A stretch of 64,000 nucleotides of DNA, taken from NCBI RefSeq assembly GCF_000344685.1, contig NW_006920422.1, positions 548,521-612,520 of the forward strand, given 5' to 3'. Below, piece after piece: positions 1-10,440 of the stretch (the first letter of the stretch is position 1; each line of letters begins with the position of its first letter). The stretch is from Gloeophyllum trabeum ATCC 11539. Lineage: Eukaryota > Basidiomycota > Agaricomycetes > Gloeophyllales > Gloeophyllaceae. Under the pieces are notes generated by a model, which saw only the letters and a list, made by a program, of their open reading frames with translations, ran no database searches and was not told the origin of the DNA. The position numbers were made by a program, and so were the translations under genes.

Positions 1-11
1 TCCAACTTGTC

Positions 12-2577
12 ATGAAGAGCCTTCTGGAGCTGCTGGAGGTTTCCCACAAACCAGGCTTGACATGGACTGAGACATTCCTTGAGGTAAGTGGCATCCTTTA
101 CTACTGATTTTGTTTTCCTAATCTTCGGTCACTAGAATGAAGACTTGGTCCCTGTTCCCCAAGAACAGCGAACATGGGGCCACTGGAATTACATCTCTTT
201 GTGCGCAGTCTACATTCCATTGCTAGTACTTCAGAGGTGTTGACCATGAGTGTAGTTGGGTCACGTCGAGCTACAACGTCAACACGTGAGGACCCGTCCT
301 TCGTCTCTGGGCCAGCCATAATCTCCAGCCTTATGCTAGATGGATGATCGTCTCTTCGATGATCCAACTCGGCATGAACTGGTGGCAAGCATGGATATGC
401 GTCTGGGTGGGGTACGCAGCGGTCACCCCCTTCCTGATATTGAACTGCCGAGCCGGGGCTGTATTTCACATCACCTTCCCTGTGGTGGCGCGAACCAGTT
501 TCGGCATGTGGGGTTGTCTGTGGACCACGTTCAATCGCGGTGCTATGGCTTGGTACGCTGCGAGTCCTTTCTCGTCGACATTGGGAAACAAAGCTGACTC
601 GAGGCCGTTGCACTCTTAGCATATGGTATGGCGTGCAAGCCTCGATCGGTGGAAACTGCGTTCTGGTCATGCTCCGGGCGATGTGGCCGAGCGTCAATAA
701 TATTCGTACGTCTTCGCCGAACCCGAGAAAGGTACCAAAGTCACGCGCGCACGTCTGTTCAGCGAACCACCTCCCGGCTTCGGCAGGCATCACCTCCCGC
801 GACTTCTTCTGCTTCTTCCTCTTCTCGCTCATCTCTCTGCCCTTCATCTGGTTCCCCATTCACAAGATGTACGTTTCCCACCATATTGCATGACGGCATC
901 ACCCTCTCATCTGCCCTAAGCCGTCACTTCTTCACGGTAAAGTCTATCTTGGTGCCCATCGCGGGTATGACCTATTTCGTGTGGTGCATCATCAAAGCCA
1001 AGGGACTCGGACCCATCATTAGCCAGCCCGCCACCATCCATGGATCGACGCTCGCGTGGGCGATGCTCGCGAGCATGATGTCCTGCCTCAGTAACAAGTC
1101 AACATTGATCGTGTACGTCCACTCCCGTTTCTTCTACTATACTTTCCCACCGATTCTCATCGCGACTTAGCAATGGGCCTGATTTTGCCTCGCGCGCAAC
1201 CTATCCCTCCGCCATCGCGATCCCGCAGTTGGTCGCGGTCCCGCTCGGCAACGCGATAATCAGCTTCTTCGGGATCATTGTGAGCTCGTCCTCGCAGGTC
1301 ATCTATGGAGAGCCCATTTGGTCGCCAGTGGATCTGCTGGGGCGTTTCTTGGACGGCGAGCCGTCGCACGCTACGCGATTGGGGGTGCGTATCCTTTATT
1401 CTTCGGAGGATATCAACGCTTATGTTGTACCTGTGAAGGTCTGGTTTATTGCCATCGGTTTCATAATTGCTCAGGTACGCCGTGTGCCTCACAAAATTGA
1501 CCGGCATCCCTTCGTGACTGATCTCCCTCATAGATAGGGTAGGCGACCTGTGAGTATGGGAGACTCAGCCGCCTGATACCGCTTCAGAACCAACATCGCC
1601 TCCAACTCTATCAGCGCAGGCTGCGACCTCACTTCCCTCTGTCCGCGCTTCATCGTACGTCCTTGCCCTACATCTCTACCTTTCCCACTCCTTTCCCCCT
1701 TCCCATTACCTGATCCATTTGCTCAGAACATCCGGCGCGGCGGGTACATCGCCGCCATCGTCGGCTTCTGCATGTGCCCGTGGAACCTGCTCAAGAGTAG
1801 TAACAAATTCACTGCTTACCTCTCCGCGTACTCGGTGTTCCTCTCCTCCATCGCGGGGGTCATGGTGCGTGTCTTCACCAGACATTTCCCTCCAAGTGTG
1901 GTTTTAAGTTGGGAGCTGATGAATGGTTGGGGCGGAAGGTGACGGACTACTGGGTGGTGAGAAGGGGCCATTATAGAGTCGGGGATCTGTATTCAATGCG
2001 GAGGGATGGGTGGTATTGGTATACCGGTGGGTATAACCTCAGGTGCGTCTGCCTTCAACAGTCAAGAGATGTCTTTCGCCCGGCTGAGGGGACTTGTATT
2101 TGCTTTCCAGAGCATACGCAGCATACTTCGCCGGGATTTTGATCAACATCGTAGGTCTCGTCGGCGCCAGTACGTAACGCTTCCATTCCCCATGGCCTCT
2201 CCCGCCTCTGTATTTTTCCCTGGCCTCTCTGCACGTCTTCTCCCACATTGCTGACATCGATTTCAGTGGGCCGCCCAGTCCCTGCAGCCGCCCTGCACAT
2301 CTACGACCTCTCCTACTTCACCGGGTTCGGCGTCTCCGCGCTGCTCTACTATCTTCTCAACCGCGCATTCCCGCCCCGCGGAAAATTCGAGCAATTTGAG
2401 GAGGTCGATTTGTCTGGGGTGTCGGAGGAAGAGGAGGATGTAGAGCAGGGGAGTACTGGTATGGCCTCTGGGAAAGAGAATGAGAGTGACGGTGAGGAGG
2501 AGAAGGGGAGCGTGGGGGAGAAAGGGGCGGGCCATGGGATGGTTGTTGTTGACGAGGTCGTGGATTTAGCAACATAA
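12..2577 (+). CDS. NCS1-family nucleobase/allantoin permease, tandem copy 1
   Basis: Plasma-membrane H+/nucleobase symporter of the NCS1 (Fur4/Dal4/Fcy-like) family; substrate not deducible. I read 15 exons: 12-83, 136-200, 256-285, 340-552, 620-705, 763-868, 921-1112, 1171-1384, 1439-1474, 1534-1538, 1588-1654, 1727-1864, 1939-2042, 2111-2169, 2267-2577 (565 aa). Family signatures seen: N-terminal [21 protein letters not shown], a WWQAW helix, [45 protein letters not shown] and a C-terminal [10 protein letters not shown] stretch. Exon 10 is only 5 nt and splits I-G between two introns. The start is the first ATG before the conserved LLEVSHKPG segment; only 11 bases lie upstream, so the promoter is outside the window. 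The C-terminal tail is acidic (Glu/Asp-rich). The gene is intact and is followed at 3356 by a second copy with the same exon plan. Confidence 0.9.
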
Positions 2578-3355
2578 ATATTGATTTCAGGAGTACACTG
2601 TGTTCTACGTGTATGTATACAGTTGGAGTGAAACTTGTTGTATACCCTCTAGCCACTCCCCGATTAGGATAAGCGCCTGCCAAATCTGGATGACACGGTG
2701 CACTGATTTCGTTATCCTTCGCGCCTCGTTTGCCACGAGCCTTTCAATTATCTAGTGAGGTGGAAGGTGAGTGTGGCCCACATAATCGCCCTTACCTTAC
2801 CTACAGAACTCACATTAGTGTTTGCGTCGGGGCCTATAGGACAGATGCGTTATGTATGAGAGTCCGGTGCCAGTTTGCCGGCCACTTATCGCTCTGTGCG
2901 GATATTAGGACCGTAGCACAGACGTTCCTGGCTTCCACGACTTCTCGAATCCATACCGACTGGAGCTCAACCATGCCTTCCTCTATTTGCAAGCTACATG
3001 GTAAGGTTCTCAGACCCAGTACACTTAGTTGAAAGATGGTACTGAGAAGCGTGATGATGTGCCAGCACCCTTGATGGCCTTGGACACAGACTGAGAAAAT
3101 ATTGTGACCATCAGGGTATCGGGCATCCGACATCCACTTTCCATCTGGCTCCCTGCAGGGAGCACTTCTCTGCCGAAACCAGTCCCGCTTCTTGTGAGTT
3201 TTTGTCATTGCTTCCTCTTTTATCTTATCATTGCGGATAACAAGTATAGAACGACTCCTCCAGCCATGTACTTAAGTACTTTGCCAGGATGAGGTGCATA
3301 TGCCGGCTCAGGCTTTAAGTTGTCCGTACTGCCCACCGGACGCGGATTAACTACC
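2578..3355. other. Intergenic region between the tandem permeases
   Basis: This 778-base stretch holds the 3' end of permease copy 1 and presumably the promoter of copy 2. I see no additional coding signal, tRNA or repeat in it. Confidence 0.6.
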
Positions 3356-5855
3356 ATGCGCAGTGTCTTAGAGCTGCTGGAGGTTTCGCATAAACCAGGT
3401 TTGACATGGACTGAGACGTTCCTCGAGGTATATCATTGCTTCATTGCTGATATATATTCTGTTCTTACTTTCGCTTTGCTAGAATGAAGACCTAGTACCT
3501 GTTCCCCCAAAGCAGCGAACATGGGGTCATTGGAACTTTGTCTCCTTGTGCGCAGTTCAACCTCGTCCCAGTACATCCAAGGCATTGACGCTGCTTGCAG
3601 CTGGGTCACGACGAGTTACAATGTCAACACGTAAGGACCACCCCCATATTTTAGTTCCGTAATCTGATATCTTGTACAAGCTGGATGATTGTCTCGTCCA
3701 TGATCCAACTCGGCATGAACTGGTGGCAAGCCTGGATCTGCGTGTGGGTAGGATATGCAGCCAGCACCCCCTTCTTGATATTAAATTCGCGACCTGGTGC
3801 TGTGTTCCACATCACCTTTCCGGTGGTGGCAAGAACGAGCTTCGGGATGTGGGGGTGTCTGTGGACCACTTTTAATCGTGGTGCTATGGCCTGGTGCGTT
3901 CAGAGCCCTTCTTATTGACACCAGATTCCAAGCCATTTATACGTAGCATATGGTATGGCGTGCAAGCCTCGATCGGCGGAAACTGTGTCCTGGTCATGCT
4001 CCGCGCGATGTGGCCGAGCGTCAATAATATCCGTACGTCTTCGCCGAAAGCGATAGAGTAAATCAAATCTAATCACGCACTTTTGCTCAGCGAACCACCT
4101 CCCGGCATCCGCAGGCATCGCCTCCCGCGACTTCTTCTGCTTCTTCCTCTTCTCGCTCATCTCCCTCCCTTTCATCTGGTTCCCCGTCCACAAGATGTAC
4201 GTCCCGATCCTCACCCGTGTCACCCGCTCACCTTCCCCTCAGCCGCCACTTCTTCACCGTCAAATCCATACTGGTGCCCATCGCTGGTATCACCTACTTC
4301 GTGTGGTGCATCGTCAAAGCCAAGGGGCTCGGCCCCATCATCCGCCAGCCCGCGACCATCCACGGGTCGACGCTCGCGTGGTCGATGCTCGCGAGCATGA
4401 TGTCCTGCCTCAGCAACATGTCCACCCTGATCGTGTACGCCCCGTCCCCTCCCTACCCCTCCTTCTGACTCTCACGGGCGACTTTAATAAAATAGAAACG
4501 GCCCCGACTTTGCCTCGCGCGCGACCTACCGCTCGGCCGTGGCGATCCCGCAGCTCGTGGCGGTCCCGCTGGGCTACGGGATGATCAGCTTCTTCGGGAT
4601 TATCGTGAGCTCGTCCTCGCAGGTCATATACGGCGAGCCGGTGTGGTCGCCCGTCGATCTGCTGGGGCGGTTCCTGGACGGGGAGCCCTCGCATGCTACG
4701 CGGTTCGGTGTGCGTCTTCTCTGTGAAGTCCCGCGAGGAAGACGGTCGCTCACAACTTAGTGCCTCAGGTGTGGTTCATCTCCATTGGGTTTATCGTCGC
4801 GCAGGTGAGCGGTATGATTCACTGACCTGGCTAACCCGTTTGTTAACCGAAAATAATCACCGTCCCTCGTAGATAGGGTACGTGCCATTCATTGTACCCG
4901 GGGACTGAGTTCTTCACAGCCATAAAACGTATGCAGAACCAACATCTCCGCGAACTCGGTCAGCGCGGGGTGCGACCTCACCTCGCTCTTCCCGCGCTTC
5001 ATCGTACGTCCTTCCCCCCCTTCTCTTCCCTAACCTAACCCAACGTCCTCGCCCCGCTGCGCAGAATATCCGGCGCGGCGGGTACATCGCCGCCGTCGTC
5101 GGGTTCTGCATGTGCCCGTGGCTGCTGCTCACGAGCAGCAGCAACTTCACCGCCTACCTCTCCGCGTACTCCGTCTTCCTCTCCTCCATCGCGGGCGTCA
5201 TGGTAAGCCCTCCGCTCCACTAGCGCGGGTGTAAGCTGGGGCTGACGGATGGCCGCGCGCGGGGAAGGTGATGGAGTACTGGGTAGTGAGAAGGGGGCAT
5301 TATCGGGTCGCGGACCTCTACTCGATGCGGCGGGACGGGTGGTATTGGTACACGGGCGGGTTCAACCTCAGGTGCGCGCGGGAGCGTTGGGCGTAAGGAG
5401 CACATGCCTGACGCGGACGTGAGCATGCAGAGCGTACGCGGCGTACCTCGCGGGGATCCTGATCAACGTCGTCGGGCTCGTCGGCGCGAGTACGTACCGC
5501 TCCCGCACCCCCCGCCCCCACCCCTCCTTTTCGCTCCCCTTTCCTGAACACTGACACATCTGACATTGCCGCAGTGGGCCGCCCCGTCCCGCGCGCCGCG
5601 CAGCACATCTACGACATCTCGTACTTCACGGGCTTTGGCGTCTCCGCGATCCTCTACTACGCGCTCAACCGCCTCTTCCCCGCGCGCGGAGCGTTTAAGG
5701 GGTTCGAGGAGGTGGATGTGTCGGGGGTGTTGGATGGGGGGGAGGTGGGAGATGCGGAGACGGGCACGGTGGGAGAGGGGGAGGAAGAGAAGGGGAGCGT
5801 AGGGAAGTTTGGAGCGGCCGTGGCTGTTGACGAGGTGGTAGAGCGAGCGGTGTGA
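3356..5855 (+). CDS. NCS1-family nucleobase/allantoin permease, tandem copy 2
   Basis: Paralogue of the upstream permease. Exons: 3356-3427, 3483-3547, 3601-3630, 3681-3893, 3947-4032, 4091-4196, 4243-4434, 4496-4709, 4769-4804, 4873-4877, 4937-5003, 5065-5202, 5268-5371, 5431-5489, 5575-5855 (555 aa). Exons 1-14 have exactly the same lengths as in copy 1, including the 30-nt exon 3 and the 5-nt exon 10; only the last exon differs (281 against 311 nt), within the acidic C-terminal tail. The same signatures are present ([42 protein letters not shown]). From exon 7 onward the coding sequence and introns are richer in G and C than in copy 1, so the copies now differ in base composition. Substrate unknown; family placement secure. 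Divergence in the tail and the introns argues for an old duplication. Confidence 0.92.
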
Positions 5856-6135
5856 TATGTACGTGTACGTGCGTTGTTCAAGCTTGGAGTGGACGTGGAT
5901 GTCGTTGGATGCAGCCACCGCCCGATTAGGAGATGCTCCTGCCGAATCTGGTACTTGTCCTACCCCTGGCCTTTGCGGAGGCTGTCCCCGTCTCTAAACG
6001 TGCTTTGAAGTTTAAAATTGAACTGGATGACTTTCCGTAAGGAAAAATCCTAGATTTCGCCGTCCTAAACGCCATCACAGTGCCTTATCACGGTCATTCG
6101 CACGGCCGATAGACAGGATAGAGGTGTTTCTCCTA

Positions 6136-7268
6136 CAGTGCTTTGCATAAGAAACTGAACATCGCATTTCCGCGCGCGTTGTTTGTCCGCGCCAAATATA
6201 CCCTTTTCGGGTAGGTCCGGAAGGCCTCTCGCGGGACCGTTTGTTGGGCAGGGACTCGCAGACGACACGAGACGGCTCGAAAGGCTTCAGAGAATGCATG
6301 AAATGTATATTCTACAACTACACTAAGGGCTGTAAATCGTTATACTCTGCCCCCACCTGTATGCCTAGCTACCCTCCCTCTCGATGGGTCTTTGCCGCAC
6401 ATTTGCCGATACCCGAAAANNNNNNNNNNNNNNNNNNNNNNNNNNNNNNNNNNNNNNNNNNNNNNNNNNNNNNNNNNNNNNNNNNNNNNNNNNNNNNNNN
6501 NNNNNNNNNNNNNNNNNNNNNNNNNNNNNNNNNNNNNNNNNNNNNNNNNNNNNNNNNNNNNNNNNNNNNNNNNNNNNNNNNNNNNNNNNNNNNNNNNNNN
6601 NNNNNNNNNNNNNNNNNNNNNNNNNNNNNNNNNNNNNNNNNNNNNNNNNNNNNNNNNNNNNNNNNNNNNNNNNNNNNNNNNNNNNNNNNNNNNNNNNNNN
6701 NNNNNNNNNNNNNNNNNNNNNNNNNNNNNNNNNNNNNNNNNNNNNNNNNNNNNNNNNNNNNNNNNNNNNNNNNNNNNNNNNNNNNNNNNNNNNNNNNNNN
6801 NNNNNNNNNNNNNNNNNNNNNNNNNNNNNNNNNNNNNNNNNNNNNNNNNNNNNNNNNNNNNNNNNNNNNNNNNNNNNNNNNNNNNNNNNNNNNNNNNNNN
6901 NNNNNNNNNNNNNNNNNNNNNNNNNNNNNNNNNNNNNNNNNNNNNNNNNNNNNNNNNNNNNNNNNNNNNNNNNNNNNNNNNNNNNNNNNNNNNNNNNNNN
7001 NNNNNNNNNNNNNNNNNNNNNNNNNNNNNCAGGGACTCGCAGACGACACGAGACGGCTCGAAAGGCTTCAGAGAATGCATGAAATGTATATTCTACAACT
7101 ACACTAAGGGCTGTAAATCGTTATACTCTGCCCCCACCTGTATGCCTAGCTACCCTCCCTCTCGATGGGTCTTTGCCGCACATTTGCCGATACCCGAAAA
7201 GGGTATATTTGGCGCGGACAAACAACGCGCGCGGAAATGCGATGTTCAGTTTCTTATGCAAGGCACTG
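6136..7268. mobile_element. Tc1/mariner-like foldback MITE, interrupted by an assembly gap
   Basis: The left end at 6136 (CAGTGCTTTGCATAAG...) is the reverse complement of the right end finishing at 7268 (...CTTATGCAAGGCACTG). The inverted repeat is about 78 bases with about one mismatch, and both ends are flanked by TA (6134-6135 and 7269-7270). A CAGTGC terminus with a TA target duplication is typical of Tc1/mariner elements. No transposase is visible. The 171 bases before the gap (6249-6419) are repeated after it (7030-7200), so the true element is probably about 350 bp and the gap an artefact. Confidence 0.7.
6420..7029. other. Assembly gap (610 N)
   Basis: A run of N. The bases on both sides, 6249-6419 and 7030-7200, appear identical, as expected when an assembler fails to merge overlapping contig ends at a hairpin-forming repeat. 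Any reading frame drawn across it is meaningless. Confidence 0.98.
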
Positions 7269-7275
7269 TATCAGG

Positions 7276-7793
7276 TAGCTTTACTGCGCCCCCGTGCAAA
7301 CACGTACAAATATACCATATCCAGAAGAATATCACGTGATGCCGGCAAACGCGGGCTTCCCGCCGCCGCGCGCGTGTCCGGCCACTTAGAGTATCTTCAA
7401 GTCTGGACTAAGAGGGTCATATAGATGGAGCAAAATAAATTTTCATTGAAATCTATATAGCTGTGATACATGTGGCTGACAAGGTAGATATAAAAGCCAA
7501 CAGTAAGGAAAGGTAATAAACCCTAACCCTAAAAGCACAAATCCAAAAATGTGCACAGTAGGAATTGAACTTTAGACGTCCTGTGCTAAATGCATGCCGC
7601 ATAACCACTACACTAAAGAAGCAATGCATGTCTTACACGTTAAAAATATATGATGGCAATGTAAATGGCGCTTACTTAATACGGCTGGGTCCAGTTATTT
7701 TTAGTGACGCGGCCGGAGGGGTCGGAGGTCACATGATATTTTTCTCGAAAAGGTAATATTTGGTCATGTTTACGCGGGGGCGCAATAGCAAAG
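7276..7793. repeat. Foldback repeat unit with tRNA-like loop (FB1)
   Basis: 7276-7345 and 7724-7793 are imperfect inverted copies: outer parts resemble TTGCGCCCCCGYGNAAAC, inner parts contain TATCACGTGATGCC or its rearranged complement. About 380 bases lie between the arms, including a tRNA-like segment. The same arm sequence recurs inverted at about 8218-8290 and 8641-8710, so this is a repeat family. No open reading frame of interest. Confidence 0.5.
7545..7617 (-). other. tRNA-like (SINE-like) segment 1
   Basis: On the minus strand an A-box-like TAGTGTAGTGG is followed about 35 bases later by a B-box-like GTTCAATTC, then a T5 run that could end Pol III transcription. Acceptor, anticodon and T stems do not pair, so it is not a functional tRNA. 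It aligns with the segment at 8389-8458. A short telomere-like CCCTAACCCTAAAA lies beside it at about 7520-7533. Confidence 0.35.
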
Positions 7794-7967
7794 ACGCACT
7801 GAATCCGTAACGCCACAAGCCCTCAGTCACGCTATTGATGGCGGCTTACTATGTAAGGAAGGAAAGTGGCTAAACACGGAAGGTACTGATGGCAAGTATA
7901 TGATGGCATGATACGCGAACGTTTACCGAGGCTAAGCGAGCCTTTAGAGGCGAGCGCGAGTCTGAAG

Positions 7968-8840
7968 AGGACCCCTGATAATCAGTATCGAGGCTTTATT
8001 TTAGATGCCCAAAATTCAGCGTCTTTGTCCGCGCCAAATTTCCCGATTCTACGCCCTTTTGTCCGCGAAAAATCAGGTGCCAGCTCGATTTGCCTTCCAT
8101 ATTTGGGAATTGTGGCGTGGGTAACGCTCAAATCTTCCCGCGCTCGGCGTATGCCGAGAAATCCTGCCCAAAATGGGCAGGTGATGTCCGCGGGAAAAAT
8201 AAGGGTTGGCCGCCGCTTTTGCTACTTCGCCCTCCGATAAACACGACCAAACACGCCCATATCAGGCAGGTAAATCACGTGATCCGGGCCTCCGGCGTCG
8301 ACTACCAAATTGAGAAGCACCCTTTACACTAATGTAAATTTGCCTTGCTGTACAATACATAATTACTAAATACTGCCGAGTCTTTATTCCTTCGTAGTCT
8401 AATGGTTAAAGTGTTAGTGATTTGTGTTGTGGACGAGAGTTCAAGGCCCGGCGGGGCATTTTACATTTATATATCTTTTTCTGTCTTCCATTGTCGAAAG
8501 TCCATCAGAGCACGCTCATTTCTCTTAGATGTAGAGCAGTAATTTTTTAAATAGTTTATTTCTCCTCCCTAGAGCTCATTTGTAGTCACTATTTACTTAG
8601 GACTGCTATACGCGGGAAAGCCCTCAGGCGGCGCCGGCGGCGCGGGAGGTCACCTGACTTACCTACCGCATTAGGTGTTGTTTGGTTGTGTTGATCGGAG
8701 GGCGAAGTAAGTCCAACTGTTGGCCGCTGGGCTCCCAAAATCGGTCGCTTTGTCTGCGAAAAATCAGGCCTGAGGGGTCTCAGATGGCCAACTTTTGTCC
8801 GCGTTTCCACAAAGCCTCGATACTGATAATCAGGGGTCCT
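7968..8840. mobile_element. hAT-like non-autonomous element with 8-bp target duplication
   Basis: The left terminus (AGGACCCCTGATAATCAG, from 7968) and the reverse complement of the right terminus (ending 8840) match over about 30 bases. Both ends are flanked by the same octamer GTCTGAAG (7960-7967 and 8841-8848), an 8-bp target-site duplication as made by hAT transposases. Internally the arms are also related (TACTTCGCCCTCCGAT near 8222 and inverted near 8700), with a tRNA-like segment in the loop. No transposase frame, so non-autonomous. Confidence 0.65.
8389..8458 (+). other. tRNA-like (SINE-like) segment 2
   Basis: TAGTCTAATGG matches the Pol III A box (TRGYNNARNNG) and GTTCAAGGC matches the B box about 40 bases on. 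The acceptor, anticodon and T stems pair poorly, so a functional tRNA is unlikely. Its order of bases resembles the minus-strand segment at 7545-7617, suggesting a shared tRNA-derived ancestor carried inside foldback elements. Confidence 0.35.
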
Positions 8841-8863
8841 GTCTGAAGAGGGGTAGACTCGCG

Positions 8864-8943
8864 ACCAGTCCTGTACGCAATGCACACGCCTTCCTTTTTT
8901 GGTTTCGGAGTGATGGAAGGCGTGAGCTTGCGAACGGACTGGT
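8864..8943. repeat. Long imperfect hairpin
   Basis: ACCAGTCCTGTACGCAA...CACGCCTTCC (8864-8894) is complementary to GGAAGGCGTGAGCTTGCG...GACTGGT (8915-8943), with a loop of about 20 bases containing T6. It sits directly after the hAT-like element. It could be the remains of another foldback element. Confidence 0.5.
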
Positions 8944-9661
8944 GACAACGGACAGTCACATAGCGGGGTCACAACTTTCCCCGCCAAGCGTGACTCCGAC
9001 TTAGAAAAATTTGCCCCCTCAGACGTACAAAATCGTCTCTGGCACACATTGTTCAATGATGTTTTTGAAGTGAATGGAGTTGACTGGAATAGGTGAGAAA
9101 AGAGAATTTTCTCCTTGAGTCAGTCCAAATTCATCAAAATTTGACCTATGTCAAATGAATCTATGGCCTTCAAAACCTACAATGGTGTAAATCTCCCAAG
9201 GCATGATTTTTCTGAGTTATGAGGCTCTCAAATCACGAAGTCCCACTCATAGTTGGCGCGTGTCACGCGCATCCCGCCAAAAGGGCGACCGTAGTTCCCA
9301 GCCGCTTCGCGGTGTAGCGAGTATTACGAGCGGAGCTTGAATTGCGAAGTGGCTGGTATCGAGCCTAGAAGAGGGGGGTCGGACCCCCTTGACAAAATAA
9401 AGTTTGCGTCAACTCGACGACCACCATCAAAATTGGCGAGCGTGACAAGCCGGCATCTCGGCTGATGCATTTAGAGTCGAATCTAGGATAGAAAACGACT
9501 CTAAATGCTTACGGAGAGTCATCCACTGTCGCCGCTACACTTGCCATTATTAGAGACGAGCTACTCGAGTGCCCAGTAACTACCGCGTCCAGTCACGTGC
9601 TCTCGGGCACCTCCGGGCACTCGTCCCCCGAACTCACTCTCCCCTACCATCGACATCGAAC
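8944..9661. other. Non-coding repeat-flanking region with two palindromes
   Basis: No supportable gene. Two palindromes are visible: CCAGCCGCTTCGCG (from 9298) pairing with TTGCGAAGTGGCTGG (to 9356), and a tight GGGGGTC/GACCCCC palindrome at about 9374-9388. The last 100 bases presumably contain the promoter of the small gene at 9662. Confidence 0.5.
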
Positions 9662-10089
9662 ATGAACACCCCGCAAAGTATGGTAAGCCCCCTCCCCTTC
9701 CCGTCCCTAGTCGTGCTGACGGTGCGATGGGCAGGCGCTGGGCTGGGGCGTGCTGGTGCTCGGCGCGGGCGCTAGCTTCTACTACGCGAAGAAGGGGATC
9801 GACGCAAGGAGACGGGCGCAGGCGGTGAGCGGGGACCGGCCGGTGGAGAAGCTGGACTGTGCGTGTCTCCTCCCTACCCCCTTCCCTTGCGTCCCGTTGT
9901 TTTCGTTGTCGCGAAGGTGTATCGAGAACGCACGCTCACACTTTGCGTGGTGCAGGGCAGCAGCGCATCGCGCAGCAAGAAGCGGCTGCGGTGAGCGCGG
10001 CGACGGGGGAGAACTCGTCTGGTGTGAACACGTCGCCGGGGCTCGCGGAGGGGATTGCGAGGAGCAGGGGCGGGAAGCGGGATTCATAG
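9662..10089 (+). CDS. Small single-pass membrane protein, family member A
   Basis: Not a family I can name. Exons 9662-9682, 9735-9858, 9956-10089 give 92 aa. A 7-residue leader precedes a hydrophobic helix (ALGWGVLVLGAGASFYYA), then a basic KKGIDARRRA patch and a polar tail rich in Ala, Gln and Ser. Intron 1 is phase 0 just before the helix; intron 2 is phase 1 inside the Trp codon of a WQQRIAQQ motif. The next two genes share both intron positions and the W-[QE]-x-R-[IL]-x-Q motif. No cleavable signal peptide is obvious; one helix followed by positive charges suggests a tail inside the cell or the mitochondrial matrix, which is inference only. Confidence 0.7.
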
Positions 10090-10440
10090 GGCTGAGCGGA
10101 GGGGTTGGGTTGGGTGTGCGGGATGGGGTTCGGGACGGGGCGTATGCGCACGAAAAGTACATGGGTCGACTCGTAGATTGGTTTCTCGTATAATGGTATG
10201 GATCGATTTACTGGAGCTCATCAGTGGCAAACGTAGCGCCACAGGCAAAGCGCGCGCTGGAGCCGGACGTCATTCGACGACATTGAAGCCTGACTTGGCG
10301 CCTGACGTCACCACACTTACTCCTACTACATTATATACCACAGCTATGTGATCATGGAGTGCACGAGCATACGCTACCACCGACGACCCTGCCACTAATC
10401 CTCTAACCGCACACGCATATACTCACCTCGGAGCGAAATC
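10090..10440. promoter_or_regulatory. Spacer with TATA-like element before member B
   Basis: A TATATAC motif at about 10332-10338 lies roughly 105 bases before the ATG at 10441 and could be the core promoter of the second small gene. Nothing else stands out. Confidence 0.35.

Noticed and set aside
101..859. 252-codon minus-strand frame
   Set aside because: It is antisense to the permease exons, whose plus-strand reading gives a clear protein family; the same antisense shadow recurs in copy 2.
6241..7339. Long frames on both strands across 6241-7339
   Set aside because: They owe their length to the run of N and contain no supported protein.
9374..9388. Helitron 3' hairpin
   Set aside because: The GGGGGTC/GACCCCC palindrome resembles one, but no CTRR terminus or Rep/helicase gene is present.
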